Below are positions 40,001-53,948 of a stretch of DNA of 64,000 nt, piece after piece (the first letter of the stretch is position 1; every line of letters begins with the position of its first letter). The notes under the pieces are model-generated. The model saw nothing but the letters and a program-made list of their open reading frames with translations. It made no database searches and was not told where the DNA came from. A program made the translations under genes and the position numbers. This stretch comes from Bathymodiolus brooksi (Eukaryota; Mollusca; Bivalvia; Mytilida; Modiolidae), in assembly GCA_963680875.1 (NCBI GenBank), contig OY804580.1, positions 94,579,353 through 94,643,352 on the forward strand, in the 5' to 3' direction.

Positions 40001-41110
40001 TCTGAGTGAACTTGATGAATGTTATGACAGAAACACGTGGTGTGTGACTCTGAGTAAACTTGATGAAGGTTATTACAGAAACACGTGGTTGTGTGACTCT
40101 GAGTGAACTTGATGAATGTTATTACAGAAACACGTGGTGTATGACTCTGAGTGAACTTGATGAATGTTATTACAGAAACACGTGGTGTGTGACTCTGAAT
40201 GAACTTGATGAAGGTTATTATAGAAACACGTGGTGTGTGACTCTGAGTGAACTTGATGAATGTTATTACAGAAACACGTGGTGTGTCACTCTGAGTGAAC
40301 TTGATGAATGTTATGACAGAAACACGTGGTGTGTGACTCTGAGTGAACTTGATGAATGTTATTACAGAAACACGTGGTGTGTGACTCTTGAGTGAACTTG
40401 ATGAAGGTTATTATAGAAACACGTGGTGTGTGACTCTGAGTGAACTTGATGAATGTTATTACAGAAACACGTGGTGTATGACTCTCAGTGAACTTGATGA
40501 ATGTTATTACAGAAACACGTGGTGTGTGACTCTGAATGAACTTGATGAAGGTTATTTTAGAAACACGTGGTGTGTGACTCTGAGTGAACTTGATGAATGT
40601 TATTACAGAAACACGTGGTGTGTGACTCTGAGTGAACTTGATGAATGTTATTACAGAAACACGTGGTGTGTGATTCTGAGCAAACTTGATGAATGTTATT
40701 ACAGAAACACGTGGTGTGTGACTCTGAGTGAACTTGATGAATGCTATTACAGAAACACGTGATGTGTGACTCTGAGTGAACTTGATGAATGTTATTATAG
40801 AAACACGTGGTGTGTGACTCTGAGTGAACTTGATGAATGTTATTACAGAAACACGTGGTGTGTGACTCTGAGTGAACTTGATGAATGTTATTACAGAAAC
40901 ACGTGGTGTGTGACTCTGAGTGAACTTGATGAATGTTATTACAGAAACACGTGGTGTGTGATTCTGAGCGAACTTGATGAATGTTACTACAGAAACACGT
41001 GGTGTGTGACTCTGAGTGAACTTGATGAATGTTATTACAGAAACACGTGGTGTGTGACTCTGAGTGAACTTGATGAATGTTATTACAGAAACACGTGGTG
41101 TGTGACTCTG
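37081..41110 (+). repeat. 4.03-kb tandem HOR, copy 2 (4,030 bp)
   Basis: Second tandem copy, collinear with copy 1 to the GAATG variant at 41112. It has a CAAGTGG monomer at 39938 that copy 1 lacks; the same change reappears at 45072 and 51841, so this copy, not copy 1, seeded the later 5,134-bp units. CTCTAAGCG near 39717 shows the same pattern. Confidence 0.85.
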
Positions 41111-42045
41111 AATGAACTTGATGAAGGTTATTACAGAAACACGTGGTGTGTGACTCTGAGTGAACTTGATGAAGGTTATTACAGAAACACGTGGTGTGTG
41201 ACTATGAGTGAACTTGATGAATGTTATTACAGAAACACGTGGTGTGTGACTCTGAGTGAACTTGATGAATGTTATTACAGAAACACGTGGTGTGTGACTC
41301 TGAGTGAACTTGATGAATGTTATTACAGAAACACGTGGTGTGTGACTCTTGAGTGAACTTGATGAATGTTATTATAGAAACACGTGGTGTGTGACTCTGA
41401 GTGAACTTGATGAATGTTATTACAGAAACACGTGGTGTGTGACTCTGAGTGAACTTGATGAAGTTTATTACAGAAACACGTGGTGTGTGACTCATAGCGA
41501 AGTTGATGAATGTTATTACAGAAACACGTGGAGTGTGACTCTGAGTCAACTTGATGAATGTTATTACAGAAACACGTGGTGTGTGACTCTGAGCGAACTT
41601 GATGAATGTTATTACAGAAACACGTGGTGTGTGACTCTGAGTGAACTTGATGAATGTTATTACAGAAACACGTGGTGTGTGACTCTGAGCGAACTTGATG
41701 AATGTTATTACAGAAACATGTGGTGTGTGACTCTGAGTGAACTTGATGAATGTTATTACAGAAACACGTGGTGTTTGACTCTGAGTGAACTTGATGAATA
41801 TCATTACAGAAACACGTGGTGTGTGACTCTGAGTGAACTTGATGAATGTTATTACAGAAACACGTGGTGTGTGACTGAGTGAACGTGATGAATGTTATTA
41901 CAGAAACACGTGGTGTGTGATTCTGAGCGAACTTGATGAATGTTATTACAGAAACACGTGGTGTGTGACTCTGAGTGAACTTGATGAATGTTATGACAGA
42001 AACACGTGGTGTGTGACTCTGAGTAAACTTGATGAAGGTTATTAC
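40077..42045 (+). repeat. Family II short HOR, 1,969 bp
   Basis: Same 41-monomer unit as 23819-25787: GGTTATTTTAG (about 40556), stop monomer (about 40760), two class A 49-mers, one V cassette (41349-41882), GTTATGAC, GAGTAAAC, then the class B 49-mer at 42046. Collinear with 23819-25787 at 16,258 bp. Confidence 0.88.
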
Positions 42046-45000
42046 AGAAACACGTGGTTGTGTGACTCTGAGTGAACTTGATGAATGTTATTACAGAAAC
42101 ACGTGGTGTATGACTCTGAGTGAACTTGATGAATGTTATTACAGAAACACGTGGTGTGTGACTCTGAATGAACTTGATGAAGGTTATTATAGAAACACGT
42201 GGTGTGTAACTCTGAGTGAACTTGATGAATGTTATTACAGAAACACGTGGTGTGTGACTCTGAGTGAACTTGATGAATGTTATTACAGAAACACGTGGTG
42301 TGTGACTCTGAGTGAACTTGATGAATGTTATTACAGAAACACGTGGTGTGTGACTCTGAGTGAACTTGATGAATGTTATTACAGAAACACGTGGTATGTG
42401 ATTCTGAGCGAACTTGATGAATGTTACTACAGAAACACGTGGTGTGTGACTCTGAGTGAACTTGATGAAGGTTATTGCAGAAACACGTGGTGTGTGACTC
42501 TGAGTGAACTTGATGAATGTTATTACAGAAACACGTGGTGTGTGACTCTGAATGAACTTGATGAAGGTTATTACAGAAACACGTGGTGTGTGACTCTGAG
42601 TGAACTTGATGAAGGTTATTACAGAAACACGTGGTGTGTGACTATGAGTGAACTTGATGAATGTTATTACAGAAACACGTGGTGTGTGACTCTTGAGTGA
42701 ACTTGATGAAGGTTATTATAGAAACACGTGGTGTGTGACTCTGAGTGAACTTGATGAATGTTATTACAGAAACACGTGGTGTATGACTCTGAGTGAACTT
42801 GATGAATGTTATTACAGAAACACGTGGTGTGTGACTCTGAATGAACTTGATGAAGGTTATTACAGAAACACGTGGTGTGTGACTCTGAGTGAACTTGATG
42901 AATGTTATTACAGAAACACGTGGTGTGTGATTCTGAGCAAACTTGATGAATGTTATTACAGAAACACGTGGTGTGTGACTCTGAGTGAACTTGATGAATG
43001 CTATTACAGAAACACGTGATGTGTGACTCTGAGTGAACTTGATGAATGTTATTATAGAAACACGTGGTGTGTGACTCTGAGTGAACTTGATGAATGTTAT
43101 TACAGAAACACATGGTGTGTGACTCTGAGTGAACTTGATGAATGTTATTACAGAAACACGTGGTGTGTGACTCTGAGTGAACTTGATGAATGTTATTACA
43201 GAAACACGTGGTGTGTGATTCTGAGCGAACTTGGTGAATGTTACTACAGAAACACGTGGTGTGTGACTCTGAGTGAACTTGATGAATGTTATTACAGAAA
43301 CACGTGGTGTGTGACTCTGAGTGAACTTGATGAATGTTATTACAGAAACACGTGGTGTGTGACTCTGAATGAACTTGATGAAGGTTATTACAGAAACACG
43401 TGGTGTGTGACTCTGAGTGAACTTGAAGGTTATTACAGAAACACGTGGTGTGTGACTATGAGTGAACTTGATGAATGTTATTACAGAAACACGTGGTGTG
43501 TGACTCTGAGTGAACTTGATGAATGTTATTACAGAAACACGTGGTGTGTGACTCTGAGTGAACTTGATGAATGTTATTACAGAAACACGTGGTGTGTGAC
43601 TCTTGAGTGAACTTGATGAATGTTATTATAGAAACACGTGGTGTGTGACTCTGAGTGAACTTGATGAATGTTATTACAGAAACACGTGGTGTGTGACTCT
43701 GAGTGAACTTGATGAAGTTTATTACAGAAACACGTGGTGTGTGACTCTGAGCGAAGTTGATGAATGTTATTACAGAAACACGTGGAGTGTGACTCTGAGT
43801 CAACTTGATGAATGTTATTACAGAAACACGTGGTGTGTGACTCTGAGCGAACTTGATGAATGTTATTACAGAAACACGTGGTGTGTGACTCTGAGTGAAC
43901 TTGATGAATGTTATTACAGAAACACGTGGTGTGTGACTCTGAGCGAACTTGATGAATGTTATTACAGAAACATGTGGTGTGTGACTCTGAGTGAACTTGA
44001 TGAATGTTATTACAGAAACACGTGGTGTTTGACTCTGAGTGAACTTGATGAATATCATTACAGAAACACGTGGTGTGTGACTCTGAGTGAACTTGATGAA
44101 TGTTATTACAGAAACACGTGGTGTGTGACTGAGTGAACGTGATGAATGTTATTACAGAAACACGTGGTGTGTGATTCTGAGCGAACTTGATGAATGTTAT
44201 TACAGAAACACGTGGTGTGTGACTCTGAGTGAACTTGATGAATGTTATTACAGAAACACGTGGTGTGTGACTCTGAATGAACTTGATGAAGGTTATTACA
44301 GAAACACGTGGTGTGTGACTCTGAGTGAACTTGATGAAGGTTATTACAGAAACACGTGGTGTGTGACTATGAGTGAACTTGATGAATGTTATTACAGAAA
44401 CACGTGGTGTGTGACTCTGAGTGAACTTGATGAATGTTATTACAGAAACACGTGGTGTGTGACTCTGAGTGAACTTGATGAATGTTATTACAGAAACACG
44501 TGGTGTGTGACTCTTGAGTGAACTTGATGAATGTTATTATAGAAACACGTGGTGTGTGACTCTGAGTGAACTTGATGAATGTTATTACAGAAACACGTGG
44601 TGTGTGACTCTGAGTGAACTTGATGAAGTTTATTACAGAAACACGTGGTGTGTGACTCATAGCGAAGTTGATGAATGTTATTACAGAAACACGTGGAGTG
44701 TGACTCTGAGTCAACTTGATGAATGTTATTACAGAAACACGTGGTGTGTGACTCTGAACGAACTTGATGAATGTTATTACAGAAACACGTGGTGTGTGAC
44801 TCTGAGTGAACTTGATGAATGTTATTACAGAAACACGTGGTGTGTGACTCTAAGCGAACTTGATGAATGTTATTACAGAAACATGTGGTGTGTGACTCTG
44901 AGTGAACTTGATGAATGTTATTACAGAAACACGTGGTGTTTGACTCTGAGTGAACTTGATGAATATCATTACAGAAACACGTGGTGTGTGACTCTGAGTG

Positions 45001-45210
45001 AACTTGATGAATGTTATTACAGAAACACGTGGTGTGTGACTGAGTGAACGTGATGAATGTTATTACAGAAACAAGTGGTGTGTGATTCTGAGCGAACTTG
45101 ATGAATGTTATTACAGAAACACGTGATGTGTGACTCTGAGTGAACTTGATGAATGTTATGACAGAAACACGTGGTGTGTGACTCTGAGTAAACTTGATGA
45201 AGGTTATTAC
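42046..45210 (+). repeat. Family II long HOR, 3,165 bp (66 monomers), copy 1
   Basis: 66 monomers with net -3 bp: class B +1, three class A +3, two 46-mers -4, one 45-mer -3. Marker order is as in 20606-23818. With the following short unit it makes the 5,134-bp period (3,165 + 1,969). It recurs base-for-base in marker positions at 48815-51979 (offset 6,769). Confidence 0.88.
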
Positions 45211-46845
45211 AGAAACACGTGGTTGTGTGACTCTGAGTGAACTTGATGAATGTTATTACAGAAACACGTGGTGTATGACTCTGAGTGAACTTGATGAATG
45301 TTATTACAGAAACACGTGGTGTGTGACTCTGAATGAACTTGATGAAGGTTATTATAGAAACACGTGGTGTGTGACTCTGAGTGAACTTGATGAATGTTAT
45401 TACAGAAACACGTGGTGTGTCACTCTGAGTGAACTTGATGAATGTTATGACAGAAACACGTGGTGTGTGACTCTGAGTGAACTTGATGAATGTTATTACA
45501 GAAACACGTGGTGTGTGACTCTTGAGTGAACTTGATGAAGGTTATTATAGAAACACGTGGTGTGTGACTCTGAGTGAACTTGATGAATGTTATTACAGAA
45601 ACACGTGGTGTATGACTCTCAGTGAACTTGATGAATGTTATTACAGAAACACGTGGTGTGTGACTCTGAATGAACTTGATGAAGGTTATTTTAGAAACAC
45701 GTGGTGTGTGACTCTGAGTGAACTTGATGAATGTTATTACAGAAACACGTGGTGTGTGACTCTGAGTGAACTTGATGAATGTTATTACAGAAACACGTGG
45801 TGTGTGATTCTGAGCAAACTTGATGAATGTTATTACAGAAACACGTGGTGTGTGACTCTGAGTGAACTTGATGAATGCTATTACAGAAACACGTGATGTG
45901 TGACTCTGAGTGAACTTGATGAATGTTATTATAGAAACACGTGGTGTGTGACTCTGAGTGAACTTGATGAATGTTATTACAGAAACACGTGGTGTGTGAC
46001 TCTGAGTGAACTTGATGAATGTTATTACAGAAACACGTGGTGTGTGACTCTGAGTGAACTTGATGAATGTTATTACAGAAACACGTGGTGTGTGATTCTG
46101 AGCGAACTTGATGAATGTTACTACAGAAACACGTGGTGTGTGACTCTGAGTGAACTTGATGAATGTTATTACAGAAACACGTGGTGTGTGACTCTGAGTG
46201 AACTTGATGAATGTTATTACAGAAACACGTGGTGTGTGACTCTGAATGAACTTGATGAAGGTTATTACAGAAACACGTGGTGTGTGACTCTGAGTGAACT
46301 TGATGAAGGTTATTACAGAAACACGTGGTGTGTGACTATGAGTGAACTTGATGAATGTTATTACAGAAACACGTGGTGTGTGACTCTGAGTGAACTTGAT
46401 GAATGTTATTACAGAAACACGTGGTGTGTGACTCTGAGTGAACTTGATGAATGTTATTACAGAAACACGTGGTGTGTGACTCTTGAGTGAACTTGATGAA
46501 TGTTATTATAGAAACACGTGGTGTGTGACTCTGAGTGAACTTGATGAATGTTATTACAGAAACACGTGGTGTGTGACTCTGAGTGAACTTGATGAAGTTT
46601 ATTACAGAAACACGTGGTGTGTGACTCATAGCGAAGTTGATGAATGTTATTACAGAAACACGTGGAGTGTGACTCTGAGTCAACTTGATGAATGTTATTA
46701 CAGAAACACGTGGTGTGTGACTCTGAGCGAACTTGATGAATGTTATTACAGAAACACGTGATGTGTGACTCTGAGTGAACTTGATGAATGTTATGACAGA
46801 AACACGTGGTGTGTGACTCTGAGTAAACTTGATGAAGGTTATTAC
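45211..46845 (+). repeat. Truncated short HOR, 1,635 bp
   Basis: A short HOR missing 334 bp (six 48-mers and one 46-mer) from inside its V cassette. The cassette starting at 46483 stops at a CACGTGATG monomer near 46760 and jumps to the GTTATGAC monomer. It is followed in tandem by a full 1,969-bp unit. The junction near 46.76 kb lies in monomers identical to those at 45.12 kb, as expected for unequal exchange. Confidence 0.87.
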
Positions 46846-48814
46846 AGAAACACGTGGTTGTGTGACTCTGAGTGAACTTGATGAATGTTATTACAGAAAC
46901 ACGTGGTGTATGACTCTGAGTGAACTTGATGAATGTTATTACAGAAACACGTGGTGTGTGACTCTGAATGAACTTGATGAAGGTTATTATAGAAACACGT
47001 GGTGTGTGACTCTGAGTGAACTTGATGAATGTTATTACAGAAACACGTGGTGTGTCACTCTGAGTGAACTTGATGAATGTTATGACAGAAACACGTGGTG
47101 TGTGACTCTGAGTGAACTTGATGAATGTTATTACAGAAACACGTGGTGTGTGACTCTTGAGTGAACTTGATGAAGGTTATTATAGAAACACGTGGTGTGT
47201 GACTCTGAGTGAACTTGATGAATGTTATTACAGAAACACGTGGTGTATGACTCTCAGTGAACTTGATGAATGTTATTACAGAAACACGTGGTGTGTGACT
47301 CTGAATGAACTTGATGAAGGTTATTTTAGAAACACGTGGTGTGTGACTCTGAGTGAACTTGATGAATGTTATTACAGAAACACGTGGTGTGTGACTCTGA
47401 GTGAACTTGATGAATGTTATTACAGAAACACGTGGTGTGTGATTCTGAGCAAACTTGATGAATGTTATTACAGAAACACGTGGTGTGTGACTCTGAGTGA
47501 ACTTGATGAATGCTATTACAGAAACACGTGATGTGTGACTCTGAGTGAACTTGATGAATGTTATTATAGAAACACGTGGTGTGTGACTCTGAGTGAACTT
47601 GATGAATGTTATTACAGAAACACGTGGTGTGTGACTCTGAGTGAACTTGATGAATGTTATTACAGAAACACGTGGTGTGTGACTCTGAGTGAACTTGATG
47701 AATGTTATTACAGAAACACGTGGTGTGTGATTCTGAGCGAACTTGATGAATGTTACTACAGAAACACGTGGTGTGTGACTCTGAGTGAACTTGATGAATG
47801 TTATTACAGAAACACGTGGTGTGTGACTCTGAGTGAACTTGATGAATGTTATTACAGAAACACGTGGTGTGTGACTCTGAATGAACTTGATGAAGGTTAT
47901 TACAGAAACACGTGGTGTGTGACTCTGAGTGAACTTGATGAAGGTTATTACAGAAACACGTGGTGTGTGACTATGAGTGAACTTGATGAATGTTATTACA
48001 GAAACACGTGGTGTGTGACTCTGAGTGAACTTGATGAATGTTATTACAGAAACACGTGGTGTGTGACTCTGAGTGAACTTGATGAATGTTATTACAGAAA
48101 CACGTGGTGTGTGACTCTTGAGTGAACTTGATGAATGTTATTATAGAAACACGTGGTGTGTGACTCTGAGTGAACTTGATGAATGTTATTACAGAAACAC
48201 GTGGTGTGTGACTCTGAGTGAACTTGATGAAGTTTATTACAGAAACACGTGGTGTGTGACTCATAGCGAAGTTGATGAATGTTATTACAGAAACACGTGG
48301 AGTGTGACTCTGAGTCAACTTGATGAATGTTATTACAGAAACACGTGGTGTGTGACTCTGAGCGAACTTGATGAATGTTATTACAGAAACACGTGGTGTG
48401 TGACTCTGAGTGAACTTGATGAATGTTATTACAGAAACACGTGGTGTGTGACTCTGAGCGAACTTGATGAATGTTATTACAGAAACATGTGGTGTGTGAC
48501 TCTGAGTGAACTTGATGAATGTTATTACAGAAACACGTGGTGTTTGACTCTGAGTGAACTTGATGAATATCATTACAGAAACACGTGGTGTGTGACTCTG
48601 AGTGAACTTGATGAATGTTATTACAGAAACACGTGGTGTGTGACTGAGTGAACGTGATGAATGTTATTACAGAAACACGTGGTGTGTGATTCTGAGCGAA
48701 CTTGATGAATGTTATTACAGAAACACGTGGTGTGTGACTCTGAGTGAACTTGATGAATGTTATGACAGAAACACGTGGTGTGTGACTCTGAGTAAACTTG
48801 ATGAAGGTTATTAC
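46846..48814 (+). repeat. Family II short HOR, 1,969 bp
   Basis: Full 41-monomer unit, offset 1,635 bp from the truncated copy before it and 6,769 bp from 40077-42045. V cassette at 48118-48651, GGTTATTTTAG near 47325, stop monomer near 47529. Confidence 0.88.
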
Positions 48815-51800
48815 AGAAACACGTGGTTGTGTGACTCTGAGTGAACTTGATGAATGTTATTACAGAAACACGTGGTGTATGACTCTGAGTGAACTTGATG
48901 AATGTTATTACAGAAACACGTGGTGTGTGACTCTGAATGAACTTGATGAAGGTTATTATAGAAACACGTGGTGTGTAACTCTGAGTGAACTTGATGAATG
49001 TTATTACAGAAACACGTGGTGTGTGACTCTGAGTGAACTTGATGAATGTTATTACAGAAACACGTGGTGTGTGACTCTGAGTGAACTTGATGAATGTTAT
49101 TACAGAAACACGTGGTGTGTGACTCTGAGTGAACTTGATGAATGTTATTACAGAAACACGTGGTATGTGATTCTGAGCGAACTTGATGAATGTTACTACA
49201 GAAACACGTGGTGTGTGACTCTGAGTGAACTTGATGAAGGTTATTGCAGAAACACGTGGTGTGTGACTCTGAGTGAACTTGATGAATGTTATTACAGAAA
49301 CACGTGGTGTGTGACTCTGAATGAACTTGATGAAGGTTATTACAGAAACACGTGGTGTGTGACTCTGAGTGAACTTGATGAAGGTTATTACAGAAACACG
49401 TGGTGTGTGACTATGAGTGAACTTGATGAATGTTATTACAGAAACACGTGGTGTGTGACTCTTGAGTGAACTTGATGAAGGTTATTATAGAAACACGTGG
49501 TGTGTGACTCTGAGTGAACTTGATGAATGTTATTACAGAAACACGTGGTGTATGACTCTGAGTGAACTTGATGAATGTTATTACAGAAACACGTGGTGTG
49601 TGACTCTGAATGAACTTGATGAAGGTTATTACAGAAACACGTGGTGTGTGACTCTGAGTGAACTTGATGAATGTTATTACAGAAACACGTGGTGTGTGAT
49701 TCTGAGCAAACTTGATGAATGTTATTACAGAAACACGTGGTGTGTGACTCTGAGTGAACTTGATGAATGCTATTACAGAAACACGTGATGTGTGACTCTG
49801 AGTGAACTTGATGAATGTTATTATAGAAACACGTGGTGTGTGACTCTGAGTGAACTTGATGAATGTTATTACAGAAACACATGGTGTGTGACTCTGAGTG
49901 AACTTGATGAATGTTATTACAGAAACACGTGGTGTGTGACTCTGAGTGAACTTGATGAATGTTATTACAGAAACACGTGGTGTGTGATTCTGAGCGAACT
50001 TGGTGAATGTTACTACAGAAACACGTGGTGTGTGACTCTGAGTGAACTTGATGAATGTTATTACAGAAACACGTGGTGTGTGACTCTGAGTGAACTTGAT
50101 GAATGTTATTACAGAAACACGTGGTGTGTGACTCTGAATGAACTTGATGAAGGTTATTACAGAAACACGTGGTGTGTGACTCTGAGTGAACTTGAAGGTT
50201 ATTACAGAAACACGTGGTGTGTGACTATGAGTGAACTTGATGAATGTTATTACAGAAACACGTGGTGTGTGACTCTGAGTGAACTTGATGAATGTTATTA
50301 CAGAAACACGTGGTGTGTGACTCTGAGTGAACTTGATGAATGTTATTACAGAAACACGTGGTGTGTGACTCTTGAGTGAACTTGATGAATGTTATTATAG
50401 AAACACGTGGTGTGTGACTCTGAGTGAACTTGATGAATGTTATTACAGAAACACGTGGTGTGTGACTCTGAGTGAACTTGATGAAGTTTATTACAGAAAC
50501 ACGTGGTGTGTGACTCTGAGCGAAGTTGATGAATGTTATTACAGAAACACGTGGAGTGTGACTCTGAGTCAACTTGATGAATGTTATTACAGAAACACGT
50601 GGTGTGTGACTCTGAGCGAACTTGATGAATGTTATTACAGAAACACGTGGTGTGTGACTCTGAGTGAACTTGATGAATGTTATTACAGAAACACGTGGTG
50701 TGTGACTCTGAGCGAACTTGATGAATGTTATTACAGAAACATGTGGTGTGTGACTCTGAGTGAACTTGATGAATGTTATTACAGAAACACGTGGTGTTTG
50801 ACTCTGAGTGAACTTGATGAATATCATTACAGAAACACGTGGTGTGTGACTCTGAGTGAACTTGATGAATGTTATTACAGAAACACGTGGTGTGTGACTG
50901 AGTGAACGTGATGAATGTTATTACAGAAACACGTGGTGTGTGATTCTGAGCGAACTTGATGAATGTTATTACAGAAACACGTGGTGTGTGACTCTGAGTG
51001 AACTTGATGAATGTTATTACAGAAACACGTGGTGTGTGACTCTGAATGAACTTGATGAAGGTTATTACAGAAACACGTGGTGTGTGACTCTGAGTGAACT
51101 TGATGAAGGTTATTACAGAAACACGTGGTGTGTGACTATGAGTGAACTTGATGAATGTTATTACAGAAACACGTGGTGTGTGACTCTGAGTGAACTTGAT
51201 GAATGTTATTACAGAAACACGTGGTGTGTGACTCTGAGTGAACTTGATGAATGTTATTACAGAAACACGTGGTGTGTGACTCTTGAGTGAACTTGATGAA
51301 TGTTATTATAGAAACACGTGGTGTGTGACTCTGAGTGAACTTGATGAATGTTATTACAGAAACACGTGGTGTGTGACTCTGAGTGAACTTGATGAAGTTT
51401 ATTACAGAAACACGTGGTGTGTGACTCATAGCGAAGTTGATGAATGTTATTACAGAAACACGTGGAGTGTGACTCTGAGTCAACTTGATGAATGTTATTA
51501 CAGAAACACGTGGTGTGTGACTCTGAACGAACTTGATGAATGTTATTACAGAAACACGTGGTGTGTGACTCTGAGTGAACTTGATGAATGTTATTACAGA
51601 AACACGTGGTGTGTGACTCTAAGCGAACTTGATGAATGTTATTACAGAAACATGTGGTGTGTGACTCTGAGTGAACTTGATGAATGTTATTACAGAAACA
51701 CGTGGTGTTTGACTCTGAGTGAACTTGATGAATATCATTACAGAAACACGTGGTGTGTGACTCTGAGTGAACTTGATGAATGTTATTACAGAAACACGTG

Positions 51801-51979
51801 GTGTGTGACTGAGTGAACGTGATGAATGTTATTACAGAAACAAGTGGTGTGTGATTCTGAGCGAACTTGATGAATGTTATTACAGAAACACGTGATGTGT
51901 GACTCTGAGTGAACTTGATGAATGTTATGACAGAAACACGTGGTGTGTGACTCTGAGTAAACTTGATGAAGGTTATTAC
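48815..51979 (+). repeat. Family II long HOR, 3,165 bp, copy 2
   Basis: Matches 42046-45210 at a constant 6,769 bp, including the 45-mer (about 50192), V cassettes at 50372 and 51283, CTCTAAGCG near 51620, CAAGTGG at 51841 and the CACGTGATG monomer near 51890. I noticed no length difference between the two copies. Confidence 0.88.
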
Positions 51980-53948
51980 AGAAACACGTGGTTGTGTGAC
52001 TCTGAGTGAACTTGATGAATGTTATTACAGAAACACGTGGTGTATGACTCTGAGTGAACTTGATGAATGTTATTACAGAAACACGTGGTGTGTGACTCTG
52101 AATGAACTTGATGAAGGTTATTATAGAAACACGTGGTGTGTGACTCTGAGTGAACTTGATGAATGTTATTACAGAAACACGTGGTGTGTCACTCTGAGTG
52201 AACTTGATGAATGTTATGACAGAAACACGTGGTGTGTGACTCTGAGTGAACTTGATGAATGTTATTACAGAAACACGTGGTGTGTGACTCTTGAGTGAAC
52301 TTGATGAAGGTTATTATAGAAACACGTGGTGTGTGACTCTGAGTGAACTTGATGAATGTTATTACAGAAACACGTGGTGTATGACTCTCAGTGAACTTGA
52401 TGAATGTTATTACAGAAACACGTGGTGTGTGACTCTGAATGAACTTGATGAAGGTTATTTTAGAAACACGTGGTGTGTGACTCTGAGTGAACTTGATGAA
52501 TGTTATTACAGAAACACGTGGTGTGTGACTCTGAGTGAACTTGATGAATGTTATTACAGAAACACGTGGTGTGTGATTCTGAGCAAACTTGATGAATGTT
52601 ATTACAGAAACACGTGGTGTGTGACTCTGAGTGAACTTGATGAATGCTATTACAGAAACACGTGATGTGTGACTCTGAGTGAACTTGATGAATGTTATTA
52701 TAGAAACACGTGGTGTGTGACTCTGAGTGAACTTGATGAATGTTATTACAGAAACACGTGGTGTGTGACTCTGAGTGAACTTGATGAATGTTATTACAGA
52801 AACACGTGGTGTGTGACTCTGAGTGAACTTGATGAATGTTATTACAGAAACACGTGGTGTGTGATTCTGAGCGAACTTGATGAATGTTACTACAGAAACA
52901 CGTGGTGTGTGACTCTGAGTGAACTTGATGAATGTTATTACAGAAACACGTGGTGTGTGACTCTGAGTGAACTTGATGAATGTTATTACAGAAACACGTG
53001 GTGTGTGACTCTGAATGAACTTGATGAAGGTTATTACAGAAACACGTGGTGTGTGACTCTGAGTGAACTTGATGAAGGTTATTACAGAAACACGTGGTGT
53101 GTGACTATGAGTGAACTTGATGAATGTTATTACAGAAACACGTGGTGTGTGACTCTGAGTGAACTTGATGAATGTTATTACAGAAACACGTGGTGTGTGA
53201 CTCTGAGTGAACTTGATGAATGTTATTACAGAAACACGTGGTGTGTGACTCTTGAGTGAACTTGATGAATGTTATTATAGAAACACGTGGTGTGTGACTC
53301 TGAGTGAACTTGATGAATGTTATTACAGAAACACGTGGTGTGTGACTCTGAGTGAACTTGATGAAGTTTATTACAGAAACACGTGGTGTGTGACTCATAG
53401 CGAAGTTGATGAATGTTATTACAGAAACACGTGGAGTGTGACTCTGAGTCAACTTGATGAATGTTATTACAGAAACACGTGGTGTGTGACTCTGAGCGAA
53501 CTTGATGAATGTTATTACAGAAACACGTGGTGTGTGACTCTGAGTGAACTTGATGAATGTTATTACAGAAACACGTGGTGTGTGACTCTGAGCGAACTTG
53601 ATGAATGTTATTACAGAAACATGTGGTGTGTGACTCTGAGTGAACTTGATGAATGTTATTACAGAAACACGTGGTGTTTGACTCTGAGTGAACTTGATGA
53701 ATATCATTACAGAAACACGTGGTGTGTGACTCTGAGTGAACTTGATGAATGTTATTACAGAAACACGTGGTGTGTGACTGAGTGAACGTGATGAATGTTA
53801 TTACAGAAACACGTGGTGTGTGATTCTGAGCGAACTTGATGAATGTTATTACAGAAACACGTGGTGTGTGACTCTGAGTGAACTTGATGAATGTTATGAC
53901 AGAAACACGTGGTGTGTGACTCTGAGTAAACTTGATGAAGGTTATTAC
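51980..53948 (+). repeat. Family II short HOR, 1,969 bp
   Basis: Fourth full copy of the 41-monomer unit in this window, with V cassette 53252-53785. Together with 48815-51979 it forms a complete 5,134-bp unit. Confidence 0.88.
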
